Of a stretch of 64,000 nucleotides of DNA, positions 20,858-30,054 are shown piece by piece. Both the position numbers and the translations under genes were made by a program. The first letter of the stretch is position 1. Each line of letters begins with the position of its first letter. The notes under the pieces are model-generated. The model saw only the letters and a program-made list of their open reading frames with translations, ran no database searches and was not told the DNA's origin. The stretch is from SAR86 cluster bacterium SAR86B. GTDB taxonomy: Bacteria; Pseudomonadota; Gammaproteobacteria; Magnimaribacterales; D2472. Location of the stretch: assembly GCA_905182885.1 (NCBI GenBank), contig CAJJCW010000001.1, positions 372,001-436,000 of the forward strand, given 5' to 3'.

Positions 20858-22402
20858 ATGAGTCAATTAAACCCATCAGAAATTTCCAGCGTACTAAAAG
20901 AAAAAATCGCTGGTCTTGATCTTTCAGCAGAAAGAAAAAATGAAGGCATTATCGTCAGTGTTTCTGACGGAATTGTAAGAATACATGGCATGGGCGATGT
21001 TATGTACGGAGAAATTATAGAATTTGAAAACGGATCAAAAGGAATGGCTCTTAACTTAGAGCAAGATTCAGTTGGTGCTGTTGTTCTGGGTGACTACCTG
21101 GAACTTGTCGAAGGACAAAAAGTTGTCTGTACAGGAAAAGTTTTAGAAGTACCTGTTGGAGAAGCTTTGCTTGGAAGAGTAGTTAACACTTTGGGTGTTC
21201 CAATTGATGGGAAAGGCGAAATAAAAGCAGAAAGAATGGCTCCTGTTGAAGTTGTTGCCCCTGGAGTTATTGCTCGTCAATCGGTTGATCAACCAGTTCA
21301 AATTGGATTAAAAGCTGTTGATGCTATGGTGCCAATTGGAAGAGGGCAAAGAGAGCTTATTATTGGAGACAGACAAACCGGTAAAACAGCTGTTGCAGTT
21401 GATGCAATTATTAACCAAAAAGGTACAGGCGTTAAATGTATATATGTTGCTATAGGACAGAAGCAGTCCACCGTAGCTAACGTTGTTAGAAAATTAGAAG
21501 AATACGGTGCCATGGAACATACAATCGTTGTTTCAGCTACAGCTGCAGATCCAGCTCCTATGCAATATTTATCAGCTTATTCAGGATGCTCAATGGGTGA
21601 GTACTTTAGAGATAAAGGCGAAGATGCATTAATCGTTTACGATGATCTTTCAAAACAAGCTGTAGCGTATAGACAGGTTTCTTTACTATTAAAAAGGCCT
21701 CCTGGAAGGGAAGCGTATCCTGGAGATGTTTTCTATCTTCATTCAAGACTTTTAGAAAGAGCGGCTAGAGTAAATGCGGAATATGTTGAAAAAGCTACTG
21801 GTGGAAAAGTAAAAGGAAAAACAGGTTCTTTAACAGCTCTTCCTATTATCGAAACATTGGCTGGCGACGTATCAGCATTTGTTCCAACCAACGTAATTTC
21901 AATTACAGACGGTCAGATTTATCTAGAAACAGAATTATTTAATTCAGGCATTAGGCCAGCTATTAACCCAGGTCTTTCAGTATCTAGGGTTGGTGGAGCA
22001 GCACAAACAAAGATAATGAAAAAATTAGCCGGTGGCGTAAGAACTGCGTTAGCTCAATATCGTGAACTAGCAGCTTTCTCACAGTTTGCCTCTGATTTAG
22101 ATGATGCTACTAAACTTCAGCTTGCAAACGGTAAGGCGTTTACTGAACTTTTAAAACAGAAACAATATGCTCCTATGAGTGTTGCACAACAAGCATTAAG
22201 CTTGTTTGCCGCTGACAGAGGGTATATGGGTGACGTTGAAGTTGATAAGATCCTAGCCTTCGAAGAAGCATTACACGGTTACCTAACTTCAGAGAAAGCT
22301 GAATTAGAACAACAGATAAATACAACAGGCGACTGGAATGATGACATTGAAAGTCAATTCACAGCTCTTGTTGAAGACTTTAAGAAAACACAAACTTTTT
22401 AA
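20858..22402 (+). CDS. atpA: ATP synthase F1 subunit alpha
   Basis: The 514-residue non-catalytic nucleotide-binding subunit shows Walker [16 protein letters not shown] near residue 170, the [19 protein letters not shown] block, the arginine-finger region [10 protein letters not shown] near 373, and length equal to the E. coli protein (513). Shine-Dalgarno AAGGTG precedes the ATG. The coding strand is G-rich again here (21121-21180: 18 G, 6 C). Confidence 0.98.
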   Translation: MSQLNPSEISSVLKEKIAGLDLSAERKNEGIIVSVSDGIVRIHGMGDVMYGEIIEFENGSKGMALNLEQDSVGAVVLGDYLELVEGQKVVCTGKVLEVPVGEALLGRVVNTLGVPIDGKGEIKAERMAPVEVVAPGVIARQSVDQPVQIGLKAVDAMVPIGRGQRELIIGDRQTGKTAVAVDAIINQKGTGVKCIYVAIGQKQSTVANVVRKLEEYGAMEHTIVVSATAADPAPMQYLSAYSGCSMGEYFRDKGEDALIVYDDLSKQAVAYRQVSLLLKRPPGREAYPGDVFYLHSRLLERAARVNAEYVEKATGGKVKGKTGSLTALPIIETLAGDVSAFVPTNVISITDGQIYLETELFNSGIRPAINPGLSVSRVGGAAQTKIMKKLAGGVRTALAQYRELAAFSQFASDLDDATKLQLANGKAFTELLKQKQYAPMSVAQQALSLFAADRGYMGDVEVDKILAFEEALHGYLTSEKAELEQQINTTGDWNDDIESQFTALVEDFKKTQTF

Positions 22403-22414
22403 TTTATAAAAGAA

Positions 22415-23278
22415 ATGGCTAACACTAAAGAAGTAAGAAAGCAGATTGCGAGCATTAAAGGCACGCAGAAGATTACTTCAGCTATGGAGATGGTTGCTGC
22501 GAGTAAGATGAAGAAAACTCAAGATAGCATGCTTGAAGGAAGGCCTTATTCTTTAAAAATTAAAGATGTGATAGCTCATATAGCGTCTGCTAGTTCAGAG
22601 TACCCGCATCCTTTTTACCAAGAAAGAACTCCGAAAAAAGCTTGTTTTATTGTTATCTCATCAGACAAAGGTCTTTGCGGCGGCTTAAATACTAATTTAT
22701 TTAGACAGGTGATAAATAAGTCAGCTGAATTAAATAAAGAAGGTATAGAGTCTTGCTTTGCTTTAGTTGGAACAAAGGCAGCTTCATTCTTTAAGGGTGT
22801 TGGCGGTCAGGTTGTAGCTGTTGCCGACAAACTTGGCGATAAGCCAAACCCAGACGATCTTATTGGACTAACGAAAGTCGCTCTAGATATGCACAAAAAT
22901 GGGGATATTGATCAGGTTTACCTATGTTCAAATAGTTTTGTAAATACTATGACCCAAGCTCCAGGTGTTCAGCAGTTAATTCCATTAGCGCCAGCTGAAC
23001 AGGATGAAGTGATTTCGACACACTGGGATTATATTTATGAACCAGAGGCAAAAGAACTTTTAGACGGCTTGCTAACTAGGTACATAGAGTCCTTGGTTTA
23101 TCAGGCAGTGGTAGAAAATAATGCATGTGAACAGGCAGCAAAAATGATTGCCATGAAAAGTGCAACGGATAATGCAGGTGACTTGATTAAAGAATTAGAA
23201 CTTTTATATAACAACGTAAGACAAGCGGCTATTACTCAGGAACTTTCTGAGATAGTTGGCGGCGCAGCAGCAGTTTAA
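22415..23278 (+). CDS. atpG: ATP synthase F1 subunit gamma
   Basis: The central-stalk subunit of 287 residues opens [20 protein letters not shown] and closes with [22 protein letters not shown]; both ends are family signatures (IxxxxNTQKIT and RQAxITxExxEIVxGAxA). [11 protein letters not shown] near residue 85 is also diagnostic. It ends 10 bases before the atpD start, with AAGGAG in that gap. Confidence 0.97.
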   Translation: MANTKEVRKQIASIKGTQKITSAMEMVAASKMKKTQDSMLEGRPYSLKIKDVIAHIASASSEYPHPFYQERTPKKACFIVISSDKGLCGGLNTNLFRQVINKSAELNKEGIESCFALVGTKAASFFKGVGGQVVAVADKLGDKPNPDDLIGLTKVALDMHKNGDIDQVYLCSNSFVNTMTQAPGVQQLIPLAPAEQDEVISTHWDYIYEPEAKELLDGLLTRYIESLVYQAVVENNACEQAAKMIAMKSATDNAGDLIKELELLYNNVRQAAITQELSEIVGGAAAV

Positions 23279-23288
23279 GGAGAAAATT

Positions 23289-24687
<1,399 letters not shown>

Positions 24688-24689
24688 GT

Positions 24690-25103
24690 ATGAGTACTAT
24701 TAAGATCAGCATAGTGTCCTCAAGTGAGGAAATTTATTCCGGTGAAGCCACTATGGTCTTTGCCACGGGATCACTTGGTGAGCTTGGTATTGCTCCTGGT
24801 CATACACCTCTTTTAACTGGACTAGCTCCAGGACCCGTAAGAGTTCAGAATGGCTCAGAAGAAGAAGCATTTTATTGTTCAGGTGGCTTTATAGAAATTC
24901 AGCCCGACTTAGTAACTGTTTTATCGGACACAGCAGAAAGAGCAGATAATTTAGATGAATCTGAAGCCATTAAAGCCAAAGAAGCAGCAGAACAAGATCT
25001 TGCCAATAAAGATGCAACTTTAGACTATGCAAAAGCGTCAGCTCAACTAGCCGAAGCGGTAGCAAGACTAAAAACTATTCAAAAACTACGCAAAAACCAG
25101 TAA
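24690..25103 (+). CDS. atpC: ATP synthase F1 subunit epsilon
   Basis: The 137-residue protein has the N-terminal beta-sandwich (SSSEEIYSGEATMVFATGS, GELGIAPGHTPLLTGLAPG) and a C-terminal helical hairpin rich in Ala. Length matches the family. It is the last gene of the operon; a small stem (AAGGTA 25102-25107, TACCTT 25114-25119) overlaps its stop codon but lacks a T-run, so glmU may be co-transcribed. Confidence 0.95.
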   Translation: MSTIKISIVSSSEEIYSGEATMVFATGSLGELGIAPGHTPLLTGLAPGPVRVQNGSEEEAFYCSGGFIEIQPDLVTVLSDTAERADNLDESEAIKAKEAAEQDLANKDATLDYAKASAQLAEAVARLKTIQKLRKNQ

Positions 25104-25129
25104 GGTATTCATTTACCTTTAAAAATATT

Positions 25130-26485
25130 GTGAGCGTACATACCATAATACTTGCAGCCGGACAGGGCTCAAGAATGAAATCTAATAAAGCAAAAGTCTT
25201 ACAGCGCATTGGTGGAACCTCTATGCTTGAGAAGATTTGTCATACAGCCGGGGCTGTAAGTTCGGATATCACTTTAGTCGTGGGCTTTGATAAAGAGTCT
25301 GTTTTAGAAGAGGCCGGTAACTATAATCTAAATATAACATCAAGCCTTCAACCCAAGCCTATAGGAACAGGCGATGCTGTCAGGTGTGGGTTAGATAAAG
25401 TACAAAATGACTCAAAGGTTCTAGTTTTATATGGCGATGTTCCGCTTATCAAAAAAGAAACCCTACAAAATTTAATAGAAAGCTCCAATTCAGGATTATC
25501 TATTTTAACAACTGTTCTTGATAATCCATTTGGGTATGGAAGGGTAAAGACAAACGATAATAATGAAGCTCTTGAGATAGTTGAAGAAAAAGATGCAACT
25601 GATGAAGAGAGGCAGATTCAAGAAATTTTTACAGGAGTTCTTTGCGGCTCAAAAGCCCTAATAGAAGAAGGACTTTCTAAAATAACTAATAATAATGCTG
25701 CCGGTGAGTTTTATTTAACAGATTTAGTTTCTATAATTAATGAAAAAGGGATTAGAATTAATACATACAAGGCTTCAAACGAAGAAGTTAAGGGCGCAAA
25801 CAGCAAACAAGAACTTGAACAATTAGAGACCACATACAGAGCAATGAAAGCAGAAGACTTATTTGAAAAAGGAATTACCATCACCGATGCATCAAGACTT
25901 GATGTTAGAGGAAGTGTAGAGTGCGGAAGAGACTGTTCTATTGACGTAAATGTAATCCTTGAGGGCAATATTATTCTTGGAGACAACGTGTCTATTGGCC
26001 CCAACTGCATTGTTAAAAATACAAACATAGGCAGCAATACAAAAATAGAAGCTTTTTCTCATATAGACGGAGCTAAGATTGGAGATAGTTGCGTTATCGG
26101 ACCTTATGCAAGATTAAGAGAAGGCAGTCAAATAGAGAGTTCCGCTAAGGTTGGAAATTTTGTAGAGATCAAGAACACAACACTTGGAAAAGGCTCTAAG
26201 GCAAATCATTTTACCTACCTTGGAGATACGGTTATTGGCGAGGGCACGAATGTAGGTGCTGGGACTATCACTTGTAACTACGATGGCAAAGACAAACATA
26301 AAACCTCTATAGGCGATAACAGTTTTATTGGAAGTAACACCTCGCTTGTAGCACCAGTAACGGTTGGTTCAAATACTACTATTGCTGCTGGATCTGTTAT
26401 TACAAAAGATATACCTGATAATGCCCTTGGGTTTGGAAGAGCAAAGCAAGAAAATAAAGAAAACTGGTCTAAGAAAAAGGATTAA
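25130..26485 (+). CDS. glmU: Bifunctional GlcNAc-1-P uridyltransferase / GlcN-1-P acetyltransferase
   Basis: GlmU makes UDP-GlcNAc for peptidoglycan and lipopolysaccharide. The N-terminal pyrophosphorylase signature IILAAGQGSRMKSNKAKVL is at residues 5-23, with VLYGDVPLI and GEFYLTDLVSI. The C-terminal half (from about 250) is a left-handed beta helix of hexapeptide repeats with NHFTYLGDTVIGEGTNVGAG acetyltransferase elements. Length 451 fits. The start is GTG at 25130. glmS follows after 2 bases, the usual pair. Confidence 0.96.
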   Translation: MSVHTIILAAGQGSRMKSNKAKVLQRIGGTSMLEKICHTAGAVSSDITLVVGFDKESVLEEAGNYNLNITSSLQPKPIGTGDAVRCGLDKVQNDSKVLVLYGDVPLIKKETLQNLIESSNSGLSILTTVLDNPFGYGRVKTNDNNEALEIVEEKDATDEERQIQEIFTGVLCGSKALIEEGLSKITNNNAAGEFYLTDLVSIINEKGIRINTYKASNEEVKGANSKQELEQLETTYRAMKAEDLFEKGITITDASRLDVRGSVECGRDCSIDVNVILEGNIILGDNVSIGPNCIVKNTNIGSNTKIEAFSHIDGAKIGDSCVIGPYARLREGSQIESSAKVGNFVEIKNTTLGKGSKANHFTYLGDTVIGEGTNVGAGTITCNYDGKDKHKTSIGDNSFIGSNTSLVAPVTVGSNTTIAAGSVITKDIPDNALGFGRAKQENKENWSKKKD

Positions 26486-26487
26486 CT

Positions 26488-28315
26488 ATGTGTGGAATAA
26501 TTGCAGCTGCATCGACAAGGAATGTCGGAAAACTTTTAGTTCAAGGTCTTCACAAGATGGAATACAGAGGCTATGACTCTGCCGGTATAGCCCTTCATCA
26601 AAACGAATCAATTGCGCATTTGCGTGCCTTAGGAAAAGTTCAAATCCTTGAAGATATGATGGTTGCTGAAAAACCTAAAAGTAAGCTTGGTATAGCGCAT
26701 ACAAGATGGGCTACCCATGGCGAACCTTCAGAAGCCAACGCCCATCCACATAAATCAAAAGATTCTGTTTATATTGTTCATAACGGAATTATTGAAAACT
26801 ACGTTGAACTAAGAGACTCACTCATTAAAGACGGTTATGACTTCACCTCTCAAACCGATTCAGAACTTATTGCCCATTTACTTGATTATTATTTAAGCCA
26901 AAACAACAGCATGATAGATTCTATGTATTTAGCCAAGGCTAAACTAGAGGGTGCTTATGCAATTGCAGCAATAGATATCAAGGATGATAAAAATCTGGTT
27001 GTAGCAAGAAATAAGTCACCGCTTTTAATTGGCATTGGAACCGATGAAATGTTTGCAGCTTCTGATCCTCTGGCCATCGCTCAACTTACTAATGACTTTG
27101 TATTTCTAGAAGACGGCGACGTTGCAGAAATTTCTGCAGAGAGCTATAGAATATTTGATGACTCTAAAACAGAAGTAACTAGAGATATAACCCGTATAGA
27201 TATTTCAAGCCAAGCAACCTCAAAAGGCGACTACAGGCATTATATGGAAAAAGAGATATACGAGCAGCCAGATGCAGTTTCAAACACTATTGATGGCAGA
27301 ATTGGAGGAGAAGACGTTCTTGATAATATCTTTGGCCTAGGCTCTAGTGAGCTTTTTTCTAAAGTTAAGCGAATTCAGATTGTTGCTTGCGGAACAAGTC
27401 TTCATGCAGGCAGAGTTGCAGCAAACTGGTTTTCATCCATTGCTGAACTGCCTTGTCAGATAGATTATGCCAGTGAGTATAGGTATAGAAATCCACACGT
27501 TGATGAAAACTCTCTTATCATTACTATTTCACAATCCGGTGAAACGGCTGATACTTTAGCGGCTTTAAATTTTGCCAAAGAAAAAGACTACCTAGCTTCA
27601 CTGGCTATTTGCAATGTTCCAACTAGCTCCCTTGCCAGAGAATCTGATTTTGTATTATTTACCAATGCAGGACCTGAAATTGGCGTAGCTTCAACAAAAG
27701 CATTCACTACTCAGCTAGCAGGCCTTATGCTTCTTAGCGCTGTCATTGGCTAAAAGCAGAGACTTAAACCCACTACTTAGAGCAAGAGTTATTAAGGGTC
27801 TAAGACTACTTCCAGAAACAATTACAGAAGCCTTAGAGTTAAGAGAAGAAGTTGCAGCTATAGCCCCAAGCATAGCGAGTAAAGATAACGCGCTGTTCTC
27901 TAGGAAGAGGTATTTTTTATCCTATAGCCAAAGAGGGTGCTTTAAAACTTAAAGAAATATCATACATTCACGCAGAGGCATATCCAGCCGGAGAGTTAAA
28001 GCACGGTCCTTTAGCCCTGATAGATGAAAACATGCCCGTTATTGCACTAGCTCCTGAAAGTGAAATAGCTGAAAAGTTAATCTCTAATCTTGAAGAGGTT
28101 AAAGCAAGAGGCGGAACCCTTTATGTCTTCGCAGATCCTTCAGTCAAGATGGATGTTAAGGCAGGCAAATTAGTTATATGCCAAAATGCGATTTCTTACT
28201 AACACCCATTGTTTACAATATCCCACTTCAGATACTTTCATACGAAGTTGCTCTTTTAAGAGGAACGGATATTGATCAGCCAAGGAACTTAGCCAAGTCA
28301 GTCACTGTCGAGTAA
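26488..28315 (+). CDS. glmS: Glucosamine-6-phosphate synthase with three frame breaks
   Basis: GlmS makes glucosamine-6-phosphate from fructose-6-phosphate and glutamine. The N-terminal MCGIIA places the catalytic cysteine at residue 2; glutaminase (about 1-240) and the first SIS domain are intact. Three single-base breaks follow: an extra base near 27747-27752 (ATTGGC, family continues AKSRDLNP), an extra base near 27897-27902 (TTCTCTAGGA, family continues [10 protein letters not shown]), and a missing base near 28188-28190 (AATGCGATT, family continues [12 protein letters not shown]). The end [12 protein letters not shown] is perfectly conserved. The total of 1828 bases equals 609 codons plus one. 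Read errors in an essential gene are likelier than decay. Confidence 0.92.
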
Positions 28316-28316
28316 T

Positions 28317-28487
28317 TTCGAACAGTGAATTAAAAAGGAGAAATGATGGAAGGATTAGCAGTCATGGGATTTATTTTTGGGATAATGGGAGTGGTAGCAT
28401 TTGCCCGACTAGAAAAACTTACAAAGACTCTAAAAGAAAAAGGAATTCTAGAAGAGAATTACAAGGAAGAGTAATTCACTGTTCGAA
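28317..28487. repeat. 16-bp perfect inverted repeat flanking a 43-codon gene
   Basis: TTCGAACAGTGAATTA at 28317-28332 and its exact reverse complement at 28472-28487 bracket the small gene 28343-28474; the right arm begins with that gene's TAA stop. Arms of 16 identical bases 139 bases apart are not expected by chance. The element could be a small mobile or MITE-like unit, or a terminator or processing structure. It overlaps the glmS-end repeats. Confidence 0.7.
28343..28474 (+). CDS. Small membrane protein, 43 residues, unknown function
   Basis: AAGGAG at 28335-28340 precedes two consecutive ATG codons (28343, 28346). The protein begins with a hydrophobic stretch (GLAVMGFIFGIMGVVAFA) and continues with a charged tail rich in Lys and Glu (KLTKTLKEKG, then ENYKEE). 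One membrane helix with a cytoplasmic helix is likely. I do not recognise the family. A good ribosome site and the tight fit between repeat arms support expression. It lies 27 bases downstream of glmS. Confidence 0.6.
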   Translation: MMEGLAVMGFIFGIMGVVAFARLEKLTKTLKEKGILEENYKEE

Positions 28488-28541
28488 CTGAATCAGTCAC
28501 TATGGAGTCAACAAAACAGATAACTAAAGGAAATAGTTAAC

Positions 28542-28712
28542 ATGGCAAAAATCATCATTACACAATCAATTCTTTGGGCAGCAGCAATTATCAGCACTGC
28601 TCTAGTTGCTCCTAGTGATTCAGGTTGGTTGCTATTAACTGTACTAGCAACAATATCAATAGGTACTCTAAAAAATGGAATCAACTCTATCAAAAATGGG
28701 CAAGAGGAGTGA
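28542..28712 (+). CDS. Small membrane protein, 56 residues, unknown function
   Basis: ATG at 28542 follows AAAGGAAA about ten bases upstream. The product has two hydrophobic segments (ITQSILWAAAIISTALVA and GWLLLTVLATISIG) joined by a short polar turn, ending KNGINSIKNGQEE. The TGA stop shares a base with an ATG at 28712 (TGATG) that opens the next gene. I do not recognise the family; it has the shape of a small two-helix membrane protein. Confidence 0.55.
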   Translation: MAKIIITQSILWAAAIISTALVAPSDSGWLLLTVLATISIGTLKNGINSIKNGQEE

Positions 28713-29452
28713 TGTACTGCTCGAAATCTAATCAGTCATTGTCGAGTAGTTTAACAGATAATTATAAATATTTAGCAGCAGGCGCGCTCATAGTTCTAGC
28801 ACTGATATTTGGACCATCCTTGTGGGTGAAGATGGTTATGAGGAGGTATTCATCGGAAAAGCCTGAAATGCCAGGCACTGGGGGAGAGCTCGCAAAGCAT
28901 TTGATCGAGCGATTTTCTTTAAAAGATGTGAAGGTCGAAGTAACTGAGCTAGGAGATCATTATGATCCAATTGAAAAAAAAGTAAGGCTTTTGCGAGAAC
29001 ATTATGAATCTAAATCGCTAACTGCAATTGCAATTGCGGCTCATGAGGTTGGACATGCGATTCAGGATCAGCAAGGTGATAAACGTCTAGCCACTAGAAC
29101 AAAGATGGTCCCCGTTGCTAATAACGTGGCTCGTTGGAGTGTTATCATTATTTCTTTATCGCCGGTGATCGGTATTATTACGCGGCATCCACTGCCATTT
29201 TCTTTATTGCTTTTTCTAGGGCTTTCCGGTTTTATCGCTCGCATGATGATTCATGCGGTGACTCTACCGATTGAATTTGATGCAAGTTTTTCTAAAGCGC
29301 TCCCTTTATTAAGGGAAGGGAATTACGTATCGCAGTCAAACGAAAAAGCCGTTAGTAGTATTCTTAGGGCAGCAGCCCTTACTTATGTCTCAGCCGCGCT
29401 AGCCGACATTTTAAACCTTGGTCGTTGGATTGTTATAATATCAAGGCGATGA
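28712..29452 (+). CDS. Neutral zinc metallopeptidase, YugP/Zn_peptidase_2 family
   Basis: A membrane-bound zinc peptidase: an N-terminal helix (AAGALIVLALIFGPSLWV), the HEVGH active site in IAIAAHEVGHAIQDQQGD, two or more further hydrophobic segments, and PIEFDASFSKALPLL, a family element supplying the third ligand region. Function in the family is unclear. ATG 28712 overlaps the upstream stop; because its first 12 codons overlap repeat copy C, a TTG at 28739 is a possible real start. It uses many CGN arginine codons (about half), while neighbours use mostly AGA, suggesting transfer. Confidence 0.8.
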   Translation: MYCSKSNQSLSSSLTDNYKYLAAGALIVLALIFGPSLWVKMVMRRYSSEKPEMPGTGGELAKHLIERFSLKDVKVEVTELGDHYDPIEKKVRLLREHYESKSLTAIAIAAHEVGHAIQDQQGDKRLATRTKMVPVANNVARWSVIIISLSPVIGIITRHPLPFSLLLFLGLSGFIARMMIHAVTLPIEFDASFSKALPLLREGNYVSQSNEKAVSSILRAAALTYVSAALADILNLGRWIVIISRR

Positions 29453-29531
29453 AACAAGATAGAATTCACAATCGATGAACGTATTGAAAAAAGATAATAT
29501 CATTTATATGAACCTTAATAAAGATATAAAA

Positions 29532-29906
29532 ATGAAAAGATTATTTGTATTAACAATGCTTACATGCATGATTCCATTCGCAGTTGCGGATCATCATAAA
29601 GATGTAAAATCTAAAGAGAAAAAGATGAATAACCCAAACCATCTGTTGAACTTTGCTGAGTGCAAGGAGATAAAAGAAGGAATAGGTGGAATATTGTCCA
29701 TGAGCGGTGGAATATGGAAAGAAATAGAGAAAAATCCTGAGGACAAAAAGAAATGGGGAGAAGTTATTGCTCTTTCTGATTTAGCTGCAAATTACTCTAC
29801 TGTTTATGATGTATGGTGCAAAGACATGATACGCAAAAGAATGAAATCACGAGATAAAGCTAAAAAAGAAAAGAAACACAAGAATCACGAAAAGCCTGAT
29901 AATTAA
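29532..29906 (+). CDS. Small secreted protein, unknown function
   Basis: The 124-residue product starts MKRLFVLTMLTCMIPFAVA, a good signal peptide with likely cleavage before DHH. The mature part is lysine-rich, has two cysteines (AECKEI, VWCKDM) that could form a periplasmic disulphide, and ends in a strongly basic K/H-rich tail. I chose the internal ATG at 29532 over one at 29475 because the signal peptide begins there. Family not recognised. Confidence 0.6.
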   Translation: MKRLFVLTMLTCMIPFAVADHHKDVKSKEKKMNNPNHLLNFAECKEIKEGIGGILSMSGGIWKEIEKNPEDKKKWGEVIALSDLAANYSTVYDVWCKDMIRKRMKSRDKAKKEKKHKNHEKPDN

Positions 29907-29989
29907 AAAGAATAATTCTAAATCTCTATTTTATTCAAGTTAATTGGGGTGGAATAATATAAAAGAAGAAATGAACCTTCTATTTGATT

Positions 29990-30022
29990 GACCGCAGGCA
30001 TCTAAGTCTATAACCTGCAGTC
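29990..30022 (+). promoter_or_regulatory. Stem-loop before the DEAD-box helicase gene
   Basis: GACCGCAGG (29990-29998) can pair with CCTGCAGTC (30014-30022), one G-U wobble, across a 15-base loop, ending 32 bases before the helicase ATG. DEAD-box helicase messages often have structured leaders that permit autoregulation or cold control; that role here is inference. There is no T-run, so it is not a typical terminator. Confidence 0.45.
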
Positions 30023-30054
30023 ATCTGAACACTCTCACCAACCCTATTTAAAAA

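Larger units (their letters stand above)
28295..28768. repeat. Three diverged copies of the glmS 3'-end sequence delimiting two small genes
   Basis: Copy A, 28295-28332, is the glmS terminus plus stop: it contains CAGTCACTGTCGAGTAATTT then AACAG and AATTA. Copy C, 28729-28768, reads CAGTCATTGTCGAGTAGTTT then AACAGATAATTA. Copy B, 28490-28527, is more diverged (CAGTCACTATGGAGT, then AACAGATAACTA). Copies B and C also share about 25 bases before this core (CACTGTTCGAA against TACTGCTCGAA). Small genes lie A-B and B-C. The pattern resembles duplicated attachment sites at the glmS end, but no recombinase gene is nearby. Confidence 0.6.

Noticed and set aside
28295-28768. Integron cassettes with attC sites
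   Set aside because: The repeats lack the GTTRRRY core-site pairs of attC, and there is no integrase gene. Kept only as unexplained glmS-end repeats.
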